NCBI RefSeq assembly: GCF_030269685.1 | Contig: NZ_BSTT01000006.1 | Location: forward strand, 186,001 to 250,000 | Reading direction: 5' to 3' | From: Actinomycetospora sp. NBRC 106378 | Lineage (GTDB): Bacteria > Actinomycetota > Actinomycetes > Mycobacteriales > Pseudonocardiaceae | Length of the DNA stretch: 64,000 nucleotides | In this document: positions 46,201 through 53,385 of the stretch, piece by piece | Layout: each line of letters begins with the position of its first letter | How positions within the stretch are numbered: position 1 is the stretch's first letter | The notes under the pieces: model-generated | What the model was told of the DNA's origin: nothing | Seen by the model: the letters and a program-made list of their open reading frames with translations, nothing else | The model's database searches: none | Made by a program: the position numbers and the translations under genes

Positions 46201-46626
46201 GTCGATGTCGTCGGACGGGTCGCAGGAGTCCAGCACGGGCACGCCGGCCTCCCGGGCCGCGGCCACCGCGCGGTGCTTGTTGCCCGCCATCGTGAGCACC
46301 CGCGCGGGCGGGCCGATGAAGGTGATGCCGGCGTCGGCGCAGGCCTCGGCCAGGCCCGGGTTCTCCGACAGGAAGCCGTAGCCGGGGTAGATCGCGTCGG
46401 CGCCCGCCTTCTGCGCCGCGCGGATCATCTCCTCGATCGACAGGTAGGCCCGGACCGGGTGGCCCTCCTCGCCGATCAGGTACGCCTCGTCGGCCTTGAG
46501 ACGGTGCTCCGACTGGCGGTCCTCGACCGGGAAGACGGCGACGGTGGCCGCCCCGAGCTCGTACGCGGCGCGGAAACCGCGGATCGCGATCTCACCCCGG
46601 TTGGCCACGAGCACCTTGCGGAACAT
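43246..46626 (-). CDS. pyc: Pyruvate carboxylase
   Basis: An anaplerotic biotin enzyme converting pyruvate and bicarbonate to oxaloacetate. The 1126-residue protein has all domains in one chain. The biotin carboxylase starts MFRKVLVANRGEIAIR, with GGGGRGMRLVKEE and EMNPRIQVEHTVTEEV. The carboxyltransferase (about 530-800) has TTFRDAHQSLLATRVR and HLHTHDTAGGQLATLL. The C-terminal biotinyl domain has IEAMKMEAAI with the biotin Lys. ATG at 46626 follows CGGAGGA. It is divergent from a membrane-protein gene and coupled to rsmD. Confidence 0.97.
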   Translation of the reverse strand: MFRKVLVANRGEIAIRGFRAAYELGAATVAVFPVEDRQSEHRLKADEAYLIGEEGHPVRAYLSIEEMIRAAQKAGADAIYPGYGFLSENPGLAEACADAGITFIGPPARVLTMAGNKHRAVAAAREAGVPVLDSCDPSDDIDTLLAAAAEMTFPLFVKAVAGGGGRGMRLVKEERNLRDALQAAMNEASSAFGDPTVILEQAVIDPRHIEVQILADAEGHVMHLFERDCSVQRRHQKVVEIAPAPNLSPELRERICADAVKFATAIGYVNAGTVEFLLDADGRHHFIEMNPRIQVEHTVTEEVADVDLVGAQMRIASGETLADLGLSQDTVALHGFALQCRITTEDPSNEFRPDVGMISAYRSASGSGVRLDGGTAFAGARISPHFDSLLVKVTCRGRDFTTAVRRARRALAEFRVRGVSTNIPFLMALLDEPDFREGRVTTSFIAEHPELLAARAPADRGTRIMSYLADVTVNRPHGPAPDLVDPRDKLPAVDLAQAPPDGSRQRLGELGPEGFAAWLRAQTTVPVTDTTFRDAHQSLLATRVRTRDLLEIAPHVARTAPELLSLECWGGATYDVALRFLAEDPWERLARLREAVPNLCLQMLLRGRNTVGYTPYPTEVTDAFVAEAARVGIDVFRIFDALNDVSQMRPAIDAVRASGGALAEVALCYTSDLMNPAEDLYTLDYYLRLAEQIVDAGAHVLAIKDMAGLLRPPAARKLVTALRERFDLPVHLHTHDTAGGQLATLLAAIDAGVDAVDAAVASMAGTTSQPSLSALVAATDHSDRETGLSLDAVNALEPYWELVRKVYAPFESGLASPTGRVYTHEIPGGQLSNLRTQAVALGLGDRFEQVEDAYAAADRMLGHLVKVTPSSKVVGDLALHFVGAGVDPSAFEADPSRYDIPDSVIGFLRGELGDPPGGWPEPLRTRALEGRTERPGVAELTDDQRKGLEADRAGTLNELLFPGPTKEFREHRISYGDTSVLRSQEFFYGLRSEREYAVDLEPGVQLLIELEAISEPDERAMRTVLMSLNGQLRPLSVRDRSVDTDVKAAEKADRSDPSHVAAPFAGVVTLQVAEGDRVSAGDTVATIEAMKMEAAITAPSSGTVTRLALGKVQQVEGGDLVVVLGS

Positions 46627-46738
46627 CTGGACGTCCTCCGGGCGGTCGCGCTGATCGTCGGCGGCGCACGCTACCGCGACCGTGGTCCCCGGACGGCTCT
46701 TCCGGTACCAAAGAAGGGGGACACGAGGAGGGCGGCAC

Positions 46739-47458
46739 ATGCCGGACAGGTCGATCACACCGATGCGCCGCTCCGCCGTGCCCTGGCTCTACGGGATCGC
46801 GGTGCTCCTCACCGTCGTCTCCCCGCTGGTCTTCCTCGGCGCCTGGGTCGCCGACGGCACTCTCGAGGGCTTCGGCGCCGCCCTGCTCGCGGCGGTGGCC
46901 GACCTCGTCGCCGCCGCCCTGGCCGCGATCGTCGCCACGGTGCTCGCTGCGCAGCGCGGGGTCCGCCGGGTGCGCACCGTCGTCCTCGGTCATCCCGACG
47001 GCAGGTCGGGCCGGATCTCCGAGCACCGCGCGGCCCGCTGGGCACTCGCCCGGGACCGCTTCGCCGCCCTGCAGCGCGACTACGCCGCCTTCGAGTCCGA
47101 CCCGCGCGCCGTGGCCGCCCGCCCCGCCCTCGTGGACGTCTCGGTGCCCGCGACCGGGGCGTTCGTCGAGGCCCTCGCGGACGCCCAGGTCCTCGCGACG
47201 CCGACCGAGCCGGGCGACCCCCATCGCACGGACTTCGTCGTGGCCGTCGACCGCGCGGTGGTGGCGTGGGACGAGGCCCGCCGCGTCGCCGACGTGCTCG
47301 CCGCCCGGCAGGCCCCGCAGACCGTGCCGCCGCGCCCCGTCGAGACCCGCGCGCCGGGCCCGGCCGCGCCCGCCGACGAGTACGCCGCCGTCGCCGAGGC
47401 CGTGCGCCAGGCGGCCGCCCGGGGCATGCGCGACCTCCGGAGCCGGTTGCGCGCCTGA
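46739..47458 (+). CDS. Hypothetical membrane protein with two TM helices
   Basis: A 239-residue protein with an N-terminal hairpin of two hydrophobic helices (about 15-35, WLYGIAVLLTVVSPLVFLGAW, and 45-72, Ala-rich). A cytosolic Ala/Arg/Asp-rich helical region follows (ARWALARDRFAALQRDYAAFES). No known domain is recognised. ATG at 46739 has a strong GAGGAGG site. It diverges from pyc with 112 bases between. Family C repeats follow its stop. Confidence 0.7.
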   Translation: MPDRSITPMRRSAVPWLYGIAVLLTVVSPLVFLGAWVADGTLEGFGAALLAAVADLVAAALAAIVATVLAAQRGVRRVRTVVLGHPDGRSGRISEHRAARWALARDRFAALQRDYAAFESDPRAVAARPALVDVSVPATGAFVEALADAQVLATPTEPGDPHRTDFVVAVDRAVVAWDEARRVADVLAARQAPQTVPPRPVETRAPGPAAPADEYAAVAEAVRQAAARGMRDLRSRLRA

Positions 47459-47476
47459 GCGGCGGCGCCCCCGGGC

Positions 47477-47599
47477 GTCAGCGGTGGCACACGGCTGACA
47501 CCGATCGTCAGCAGCGCGCCACGCTCGCGGGCCGCCCGCCGCTGCTGTCAGCGGTGGCACACGGCTGACGTCAGACGTCAGCGGTGGGCCACCGCTGAC
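47477..47599. repeat. Cluster of family C repeats
   Basis: Two identical 23-mers (47477-47499, 47547-47569; ends GTCAGC and GCTGAC) are 70 bases apart. They are followed by the perfect hairpin GTCAGCGGTGG-G-CCACCGCTGAC (47577-47599), which contains the stop codon of the minus-strand hydrolase gene. The cluster fills the spacer between two convergent genes and probably terminates both. Confidence 0.75.
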
Positions 47600-48489
47600 T
47601 CCCGGGCCACGATCGCCCGGATCGCCGCGGCGGTCTCGTGCGGCTGGTCCTCCTGCAGGTAGTGCCCGGCCCCGGGGACCACGACGACGTCGGCGCCCGG
47701 CAGGGTCGCCGCGCTGATCCCGGGGGCACCGCCCTCGAGTGCCGTCGCCGGGACGGCGAGCGGGCCGGGATCGAGGCGGTTGCGGGCGGCGTCGCGGGGC
47801 AGGGCGCGGTAGCGGCCCATCGCGGCGTCGTAGCGGCCCGGCGCGGAATAGGCCCGCACCGCGTCGTCGAGCGAGCCCGACGCGGCCACCGCCGGGTCGC
47901 CGACGAAGGCGCCGAGCACCTCGCGCTCGCGTCCCGCCACCTCGGCGGCGAGCCGTCCGGGCGGAGCGGTGGCGAAGGCGGCGACGTGCGGCGGGGCGAG
48001 CGCCTCCAGCCCGAGGCCGGGGACGCCGCCACCGGAGAGCACCAGGTGCCGGACCTGGTCGGGGCGCGCCCGGGCCCACGCGTACGCGGGCATCGCGCCC
48101 ATGTCGTGACCGACCACGACGGCCGGGGCGAGGCCGAGCCGGGCCGACAGCCCCGCGAGGTCGGCGGCGAGGGTGCCCGCGTCGGGATCGGGGACGGGCC
48201 CCGGCTCGGAGCAGCCGGCGCCCCGGAGGTCGGGGACGACCACCCGGTGGTCCGCGACGAGGTCCACGGCGACCCCGCGCCAGGTGCGCCACGTCTCGGG
48301 GAACCCGTGGAGCAGGACGACGACGGGAGCGTCCGGCGGACCGCCCACCGCCACGTGCAGGCGCACCACTCCGGTGTCCACCGTCGCCTGCGTCAGGCCG
48401 GGGACGTCCGCGCCGCACCGGGTGGCCGTCGCCGTCGGCACCGTCAGCAGGGCGGCGAGCAGCGCCGTCGGCAGGAGGGCACGCAACAC
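47578..48489 (-). CDS. Secreted alpha/beta hydrolase (epoxide-hydrolase-like)
   Basis: A 303-residue alpha/beta-hydrolase with an N-terminal signal peptide (RALLPTALLAALLTVPTATA). The oxyanion motif HGFPETW, the nucleophile motif VVGHDMGAMPAYAWA (Asp) and the His motif VPGAGHYLQEDQP follow. The Asp nucleophile and HGFPETW point to the epoxide hydrolase or haloalkane dehalogenase group. The GTG at 48489 fits the signal peptide; a GTG at 48585 would add 32 polar residues. A perfect 16-bp palindrome (48513-48528) just upstream may be an operator. Export and unknown substrate suggest a scavenging or detoxifying role. Confidence 0.8.
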   Translation of the reverse strand: MLRALLPTALLAALLTVPTATATRCGADVPGLTQATVDTGVVRLHVAVGGPPDAPVVVLLHGFPETWRTWRGVAVDLVADHRVVVPDLRGAGCSEPGPVPDPDAGTLAADLAGLSARLGLAPAVVVGHDMGAMPAYAWARARPDQVRHLVLSGGGVPGLGLEALAPPHVAAFATAPPGRLAAEVAGREREVLGAFVGDPAVAASGSLDDAVRAYSAPGRYDAAMGRYRALPRDAARNRLDPGPLAVPATALEGGAPGISAATLPGADVVVVPGAGHYLQEDQPHETAAAIRAIVARESAVAHR

Positions 48490-48732
48490 GAGGCGACATG
48501 TCCGGTTCCGGGCGACGTCATGACGTCGATCGGCGGGAGATCCCTGCCTGTGGGTGCGACCGCGACCTGGTCGTTGGTACGGCACTGCACAAGGTGACCA
48601 TGTGACGCGCGCAATATCACACGATCAGACCCGCTTGATGTCCCGGCCGAGCGGACATTCTGTGGGTGTCGGCCACGCCTCACGCGCGAGACCTTCGGTG
48701 CCGGAGCTGGGGAGCGTCCGTTCACCGAACAA
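48490..48732. other. Spacer between the hydrolase and NlpC/P60 peptidase genes
   Basis: Apart from the palindrome at 48513-48528 and the hairpin at 48733-48768, this spacer shows moderately A/T-rich patches (around 48605-48625) that may hold the hydrolase promoter. No gene or repeat was recognised. Confidence 0.35.
48513..48528. promoter_or_regulatory. Perfect 16-bp palindrome upstream of the secreted hydrolase
   Basis: CGACGTCATGACGTCG is fully symmetric and ends 24 bases before the preferred GTG start at 48489. The size fits a TetR/GntR-type operator. No regulator gene is adjacent. If translation begins at the upstream GTG (48585) the palindrome would be coding. Confidence 0.45.
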
Positions 48733-48768
48733 GGCCCGGGGTTCCCATCGGGGTGGGGACCCCGGGCC
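48733..48768 (-). terminator. Terminator hairpin of the NlpC/P60 peptidase gene
   Basis: Arms GGCCCGGGGTTCCC (48733-48746) and GGGGACCCCGGGCC (48755-48768) pair with one wobble. On the minus strand the hairpin starts 14 bases after the peptidase stop codon and is followed by TTGTTCG, a short U-rich tail as in actinobacterial terminators. Confidence 0.8.
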
Positions 48769-48781
48769 ACTTTCTTCCGGA

Positions 48782-49651
48782 TCAGACGACGCGACGAGCG
48801 CCCACCGCGTTCTTCTCGATCTTCGACAGCGGCGTGTACTTCACGTCCTGGCCACTGGTCGGCGCCTCGATCACCTTGCCGTCGCCGACGTACATGACGA
48901 CGTGGCTGACCGGGCTGTAGAGGAAGATCAGGTCGCCGGGCTGCAGGTCGTCCATCGAGACCTTCTCGCCGACCTTGGACTGGGCCGCCGACGTGCGGGG
49001 CAGGTCCTTGCCTGCCTTCTCGAACGCGTACTGCATGAGGCCCGAGCAGTCGAAGCTGTTCGGGCCGGTGGCACCCCAGACGTAGGGCTTGCCGAGCCGG
49101 GACTCGGCCGCGTCGATGGCGTCCGCCGCCATCCGCTGACCCGCCGACAGCTGCGGGGCCGCCGGAACGGCCTTGGCGGCCGCCGCCTGGCGGGTGCTGG
49201 CCGCCACCGTCTTGTACTGCGGGGTCGCCTGGGACACGGCGGGCGCCACGACCGGCATCACCGAGGTGATCGCCGCGGGCGCCTGGGTCGCGGCGGCCGG
49301 GAGGGTCATGCTGCTCGCGGCCAGGTCGGTCGGGAGCGCGAACTCGCCGGTCGCGGCCGGCTCGTCACCGGTCGGGATCAGGCCGTGGACCGCGGCGCCC
49401 CCGGCGCCGGCGAGCGCACCGAGAGCGGCCAGGGACAGGCCGGCGGTCCGGGCGGCGCGGTCGAGGGGGCGCTCCTGCGGAGCGGGACGGCGGGTGCGGT
49501 GCTGGTCGCGGGACCGGGAGTGGCCCGGGGCGCCGTGGGCGGCGCGGCCGGTCATCGTCGCGGGGATCGGCCCCAGCGACCCGGTCGTGGCCGAGTCGGG
49601 CGCCCGGTGTCGTCCGTCGTCGGTCCGCACGGGCGGCAGCACTGCGGTCAT
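48782..49651 (-). CDS. Exported C40 (NlpC/P60) peptidoglycan endopeptidase
   Basis: A 289-residue cell-wall hydrolase. The N-terminus is basic (RTRRPAPQERPLDR), then a hydrophobic Ala/Gly segment (about 74-95) acts as signal or anchor. An Ala/Pro/Thr linker follows, and the C-terminal NlpC/P60 domain (about 170-289) has GATGPNSFDCSGLMQYAF (catalytic Cys), VSHVVMYVGDGKVIEAP (His) and the later Gln/Asp region. It cleaves the D-Glu-mDAP bond in family members. ATG at 49651 with a GGAG site. A GTAAC-n6-GTGAC direct repeat 204 bases upstream may be an MtrA site. Confidence 0.9.
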   Translation of the reverse strand: MTAVLPPVRTDDGRHRAPDSATTGSLGPIPATMTGRAAHGAPGHSRSRDQHRTRRPAPQERPLDRAARTAGLSLAALGALAGAGGAAVHGLIPTGDEPAATGEFALPTDLAASSMTLPAAATQAPAAITSVMPVVAPAVSQATPQYKTVAASTRQAAAAKAVPAAPQLSAGQRMAADAIDAAESRLGKPYVWGATGPNSFDCSGLMQYAFEKAGKDLPRTSAAQSKVGEKVSMDDLQPGDLIFLYSPVSHVVMYVGDGKVIEAPTSGQDVKYTPLSKIEKNAVGARRVV

Positions 49652-49985
49652 GCGCGTCTCCACGCCCGGCGGGACCTGGCGGGAGGCAGGGAGGCCCTGC
49701 ACGACCCATCGTGTCGGACGGCCGCTGGGGAGTGCGGTCGGACGACGATCACCGTCCCGTCCTGGACGTCGTGCGCTCCGGGGAGGCCGCCGGACGGGAA
49801 CCGGGCGAAGCGGCCGAGCGCATCGGAGCGCTGTTGCGATCCGACGGCCAGACCGTAACCGAACCGTGACCCCGCGCGGCCACCCCGACCGTGCGTGTCG
49901 CGCTCGGAGGTCGGCCCGGCGCGCCGATCGGCTACCTCCCGGTACGCGGGCGGTCACCGTTCGTGCTGCGCGACGAGCGGTGAAC
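49652..49985 (-). other. Upstream region of the NlpC/P60 gene
   Basis: This 334-base spacer separates recG (stop 49986) from the peptidase start. It contains the GTAAC-n6-GTGAC repeat (49855-49870). I looked for the c-di-AMP (ydaO) riboswitch that precedes many actinobacterial cell-wall hydrolase genes and saw none of its conserved GGGG/AUCC-type blocks. The leader would be about 190 bases if the promoter lies near the repeat. Confidence 0.35.
49855..49870 (-). promoter_or_regulatory. MtrA-like direct repeat
   Basis: On the plus strand this reads GTAAC-n6-GTGAC, on the minus strand GTCAC-n6-GTTAC. Actinobacterial MtrA binds paired GTAAC-type repeats upstream of cell-wall hydrolase genes. The context (an NlpC/P60 peptidase) fits, but one box deviates and the match is short. 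Confidence 0.4.
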
Positions 49986-52229
49986 TCAGAGTTTGTCGAG
50001 GAAGCCCGCACCCTCGTCGCCCACGACGCCGCGGACGAGGCCGGCCAGCCGCGGGTGGTGGGCCAGGGTCGGGTCGTCGGCGAGCAGGGAGCGGGCGACC
50101 TCGCGGGCCTCGGTGATCTCGTCGAGGTGCCGCCGGACGGACAGGAACCGGAGCGTCTTGCGCCGGCCCGCCTGCTCGGTGCCGAGGACGTCGCCCTCGT
50201 TGCGCAGCTCCAGGTCGAGGTCGGCCATCGCGAACCCGTCGGTGATCTCGGCGATCCGCGCCAGCCGCTCCATCGACGGCCCCTCGAGCTCGCTGACGAG
50301 GAAGCACGACGACGCCGTGTCGCCGCGGCCGACGCGACCACGCAGCTGGTGCAGCTGGGAGACCCCGAAGCGCTCGGCGTCGAGGACGACGATGACGGTG
50401 GCGTTCGGGACGTCGACGCCCACCTCGATCACGGTGGTCGACACCAGGACGTCGACGTCGCCGGCGGAGAACCGCCGCATGACGTCGTCCTTCTCCTCGG
50501 CGGGCAGCCGTCCGTGCAGCACCTCGAGGCGCAGGCCGGCCAGGGGTCCGCCCGCGAGGAGCTCCGCGACCTCGAGCGCCGCGAGCGGGGGTCGCCGCTC
50601 GCCGCCGTCGGGACCGTCGGGGCCGGCGCTCTCCTCCTCCTCGCCCGCGGGGCCGCCGTCGCCGATGCGCGGGCAGACGACGTAGGCCTGGTGGCCCGCG
50701 TCGACCTCCTCGCGGACGCGCTCCCAGACCCGCGCGAGCCACTTCGGCCGCCCGCCGGGCACAGCGTGCGTGTCGATCGGCTTGCGGCCGGCCGGCAGCT
50801 CGTCGAGCACGGAGTTCTCCAGGTCGCCGTAGACGGTGAGCGCGACCGTGCGCGGGATCGGCGTGGCCGTCATGACCAGCAGGTGCGGCGCGGTCTCCCC
50901 CGGCCGCGAGCGCAGCTCGTCGCGCTGGCGGACCCCGAAGCGGTGCTGCTCGTCGACCACGAGCAGACCGAGGTCGGCGAACCCGACCTTCTCCTGGATC
51001 ACCGCATGGGTGCCGACGACGATGCCGGCCGTCCCGGACTGCACGTCGAGCAACGCCTGCTTGCGCTCCTTCGCCGCCAGGGACCCGGTGAGCAGCACGA
51101 TCCGGGTGGCCCGCTCGTCGGTGTCCAGCTCGACGGGCCGGTCGTCCTCGCCGAACAGGCCCGCGGGTTCGCCCGCCCGCCCGAGCGGCCCGAGCATCGT
51201 CCGCAGGGAGCGGGCGTGCTGCGCGGCGAGCACCTCGGTGGGAGCGAGCAGGACCGCCTGCCGGCCCGCGTCGACGACCTGCAGCATCGCCCGCAGCGCG
51301 ACCACCGTCTTCCCCGACCCGACGTCGCCCTGCAGCAGCCGGTTGAGCGGGGTGGTGCCCGCCAGCGCCTCCGCGAGCTCGTCCCCGACGCGGCGCTGCC
51401 CGGCGGTGAGCTCGAAGGGCAGCCGGGCGTCGAAGGCCGCGGCGAGCCCGTCGTCGGTGCGGGGGCAGGCGGGCGCCGGCCGGGTGGCGGCGTTGATCCG
51501 CTCGCCCTGCAGCGCCAGCTGCAGCCCGAGCGCCTCGTCCCAGGTGAGCCGGCGCATCGCCGGGCGGGCGGCCTCCAGCGTGGCGGGGAGGTGGATGTCG
51601 CGCAGGGCCCGCCCGAGGTCGATCAGACCGTGCCGCTCGCGGACCTCCGCGGGCACCGGGTCGATCGGGTCGTCGAACACCTCGAGGGTCTGCCGGACCG
51701 CGGCGAGCAGCTCCCAGGTCTGCACGTCCTTGGTGGCCGGGTAGATCGGCGTGACCGGGGGGAGCTTGATCGACTCCGTGTCCTCGCCGTCGGGATCGGT
51801 CTCGTCGTCGCCGGTGCTGATCCGCATCGCACGCGGCGAGCCGAGCTGCCATCGGTCGCGGAACTTCTCGAGCTTGCCCGCGAAGAAGGCGCGGCTCCCG
51901 ACGGGCATCGTGCGCACCCGCCAGGGCTGGTTGAAGAACGTCACCGAGAGCTCGAGGGCCCCCGCGGCCACCGTCATCGTCGTGATATGGAGCTGCTTGC
52001 CGCCGCCGCGGCGGAACTTGCGCTCGCCCCGCGCGCTGCGCACCTCGGCGATCATGTTGACCTGGTCGCCCACCGCCAGGTCTCGCGGATCGACCTTGTC
52101 GAGGTCGTTCATCGTCTCGTAGCGCCGCGGCAGGTGGCGCAGCAGATCGCCGACGGTGTGCATGTCGAGGTGCTTGCGCAGCACCGAGGCCGAGCGTCCT
52201 CCGACGGCCTCGGCGAGGGGGGAGTCCAT
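49986..52229 (-). CDS. recG: ATP-dependent DNA helicase RecG
   Basis: RecG regresses stalled replication forks and branch-migrates Holliday junctions. The 747-residue protein has the N-terminal wedge/OB domain, the helicase core with LQGDVGSGKTVVALRAML (Walker A) and VVDEQHRFGVRQRDEL (DEQH box). TATPIPRTVALTVYGDL follows, and the C-terminal motifs TTVIEVGVDVPNA and QLRGRVGRG. An acidic Gly/Glu insert (about 540-565) interrupts the second RecA domain. ATG at 52229; GTG codons just upstream are alternatives. It is divergent from rpmB. Confidence 0.95.
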   Translation of the reverse strand: MDSPLAEAVGGRSASVLRKHLDMHTVGDLLRHLPRRYETMNDLDKVDPRDLAVGDQVNMIAEVRSARGERKFRRGGGKQLHITTMTVAAGALELSVTFFNQPWRVRTMPVGSRAFFAGKLEKFRDRWQLGSPRAMRISTGDDETDPDGEDTESIKLPPVTPIYPATKDVQTWELLAAVRQTLEVFDDPIDPVPAEVRERHGLIDLGRALRDIHLPATLEAARPAMRRLTWDEALGLQLALQGERINAATRPAPACPRTDDGLAAAFDARLPFELTAGQRRVGDELAEALAGTTPLNRLLQGDVGSGKTVVALRAMLQVVDAGRQAVLLAPTEVLAAQHARSLRTMLGPLGRAGEPAGLFGEDDRPVELDTDERATRIVLLTGSLAAKERKQALLDVQSGTAGIVVGTHAVIQEKVGFADLGLLVVDEQHRFGVRQRDELRSRPGETAPHLLVMTATPIPRTVALTVYGDLENSVLDELPAGRKPIDTHAVPGGRPKWLARVWERVREEVDAGHQAYVVCPRIGDGGPAGEEEESAGPDGPDGGERRPPLAALEVAELLAGGPLAGLRLEVLHGRLPAEEKDDVMRRFSAGDVDVLVSTTVIEVGVDVPNATVIVVLDAERFGVSQLHQLRGRVGRGDTASSCFLVSELEGPSMERLARIAEITDGFAMADLDLELRNEGDVLGTEQAGRRKTLRFLSVRRHLDEITEAREVARSLLADDPTLAHHPRLAGLVRGVVGDEGAGFLDKL

Positions 52230-52357
52230 GTGCACCACGGACGCCAGCGTGCCACCCGGGTCCGACAGCCCTCGGCGGGCTCGGTTACCCTGGTGACCTG
52301 CCACGCGGTGAGGTTCCCGCGTGCTCTGGTGTCCGTTGAGGTCGAGAGGTGTTCGAA

Positions 52358-52549
52358 GTGGCTGCGGTGTGCGACGTGTGCGCGAAGGGCCCCGGTTTCG
52401 GGAAGTCGGTCTCGCACTCCCACCGCCGGACCAACCGCCGGTGGAACCCGAACGTGCAGACGGTGCACGCCCGGATCGGCAACGGCAACCGGCAGCGCCT
52501 CAACGTGTGCACCTCGTGCCTGAAGGCGGGCAAGGTCAGCCGCGCCTGA
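52358..52549 (+). CDS. rpmB: 50S ribosomal protein L28
   Basis: A 63-residue L28 with [37 protein letters not shown] and the closing [13 protein letters not shown]. Two CxxC pairs show the zinc-binding form. The GTG at 52358 is preferred over 52349 because MAAVCDVC is the family start and GAGAGG lies 8 bases upstream. It is divergent from recG with 128 bases between. A hairpin terminator follows. Confidence 0.95.
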   Translation: MAAVCDVCAKGPGFGKSVSHSHRRTNRRWNPNVQTVHARIGNGNRQRLNVCTSCLKAGKVSRA

Positions 52550-52568
52550 CGCCCCCACGAGCAGTTCC

Positions 52569-52600
52569 CGGGCCCGGTACGCCACGGCGTGCCGGGCCCG
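52569..52600. terminator. Terminator hairpin of rpmB
   Basis: Arms CGGGCCCGGTACGCC (52569-52583) and GGCGTGCCGGGCCCG (52586-52600) pair with one T/G wobble around a 2-base loop, beginning 19 bases after the rpmB stop. It also faces the convergent DUF397 gene (stop 52620) and may serve both. Confidence 0.75.
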
Positions 52601-52619
52601 ACTGCTGTCCGGGACCGGC

Positions 52620-52814
52620 TCAGTCCGGCACGACGAGGTCGTCGAACTCGCCGTCACGCACTCCGAGCACGAACGCCTCGACCTCGGCGCGGGTGTAGTG
52701 CAGCACCGGCCCCTCCGTGTCGCCGCGGGACCGCACCAGCAACCCGCCGTCGGGATGGCGGGCCGTCTCGAGGCCGGGACCGCTGGCGGTCCAGTCGCGC
52801 GGAGGACAGGTCAT
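52620..52814 (-). CDS. DUF397 domain-containing protein
   Basis: A 64-residue DUF397 protein, an actinomycete family abundant in Streptomyces and Pseudonocardiales. Typical parts are TASGPGLETARHPDGGLLVRSRGD and LHYTRAEVEAFVLGVRDGEFDDL. Family members usually sit beside an XRE-type regulator (DUF5753) and behave as its partner or antagonist. No such regulator is next to it here, so this copy is orphaned or acts in trans. Confidence 0.85.
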   Translation of the reverse strand: MTCPPRDWTASGPGLETARHPDGGLLVRSRGDTEGPVLHYTRAEVEAFVLGVRDGEFDDLVVPD

Positions 52815-52947
52815 CGCGGGCCCCCTCGGGGGTGGAGGGATGCGCGATCCGGCTCACGCACGTGCGTTCGATCTTGCGCCTGCACCGTACGTACGTGAGG
52901 ATCGAACGGGTGGAGCGGACGTGGTGGGGCGACGAGCGGCGGATGTC

Positions 52948-53364
52948 GTGAGCCGACCGGACCAGACCGTGGGTCCGGCGGGCGACGAGCCCCGTCTCCC
53001 CCGCGCCCAGCGCACCGTGCACCGCCGGTCGGCCCCGGTGCCACTGCGTGTGGTCTCGCAGCGCGTACCGCCGGGCGAGACGGACGCCCCCGTCCCGACC
53101 GCCGTCGCGGGTGTCCCCGCGACCGGCGCCGTCGCGACGCTGCAGGAGGCGCCGCTCCCCTCGCCCGACGTCGTCGGGCTCCCGGTCCGCCGGCCCGACG
53201 CGCTCCCGGCCCGTTCCCGCCCGCTCGACCGGCTCCTCGCGCTCGTCCGGGGCCGGCGGCGGGCCGAGGCCGGCCGCCACCGTCCGGACACCATCCCGAG
53301 CCGGGGCTGGAGCATGTTCGCGCCGCAGCGGCGGTCCCGCCGGCGCTTCGGCGTCCGCCGCTGA
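52948..53364 (+). CDS. Hypothetical Arg/Pro-rich basic protein
   Basis: A possible 138-residue protein with strong G/C at third codon positions across the whole frame, starting GTG at 52948. It is Pro/Val/Arg-rich with a very basic C-terminus (SMFAPQRRSRRRFGVRR) and no recognised domain, signal or membrane segment. It begins 133 bases after the divergent DUF397 start and ends 21 bases from the convergent ung stop. A reading frame on the other strand is also open here, so the call is tentative. Confidence 0.45.
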   Translation: MSRPDQTVGPAGDEPRLPRAQRTVHRRSAPVPLRVVSQRVPPGETDAPVPTAVAGVPATGAVATLQEAPLPSPDVVGLPVRRPDALPARSRPLDRLLALVRGRRRAEAGRHRPDTIPSRGWSMFAPQRRSRRRFGVRR

Positions 53365-53385
53365 CCCGGGCCGGACGCCGGTCAC

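Noticed and set aside
43450-47568. A plus-strand open frame of about 1370 codons opposite pyruvate carboxylase
   Set aside because: Same cause: antisense of a clear pyc gene; no domains.
49652-49985. A c-di-AMP (ydaO) riboswitch before the NlpC/P60 gene
   Set aside because: The conserved blocks of the ydaO class were not seen on either strand; only a protein-binding-type repeat is visible.
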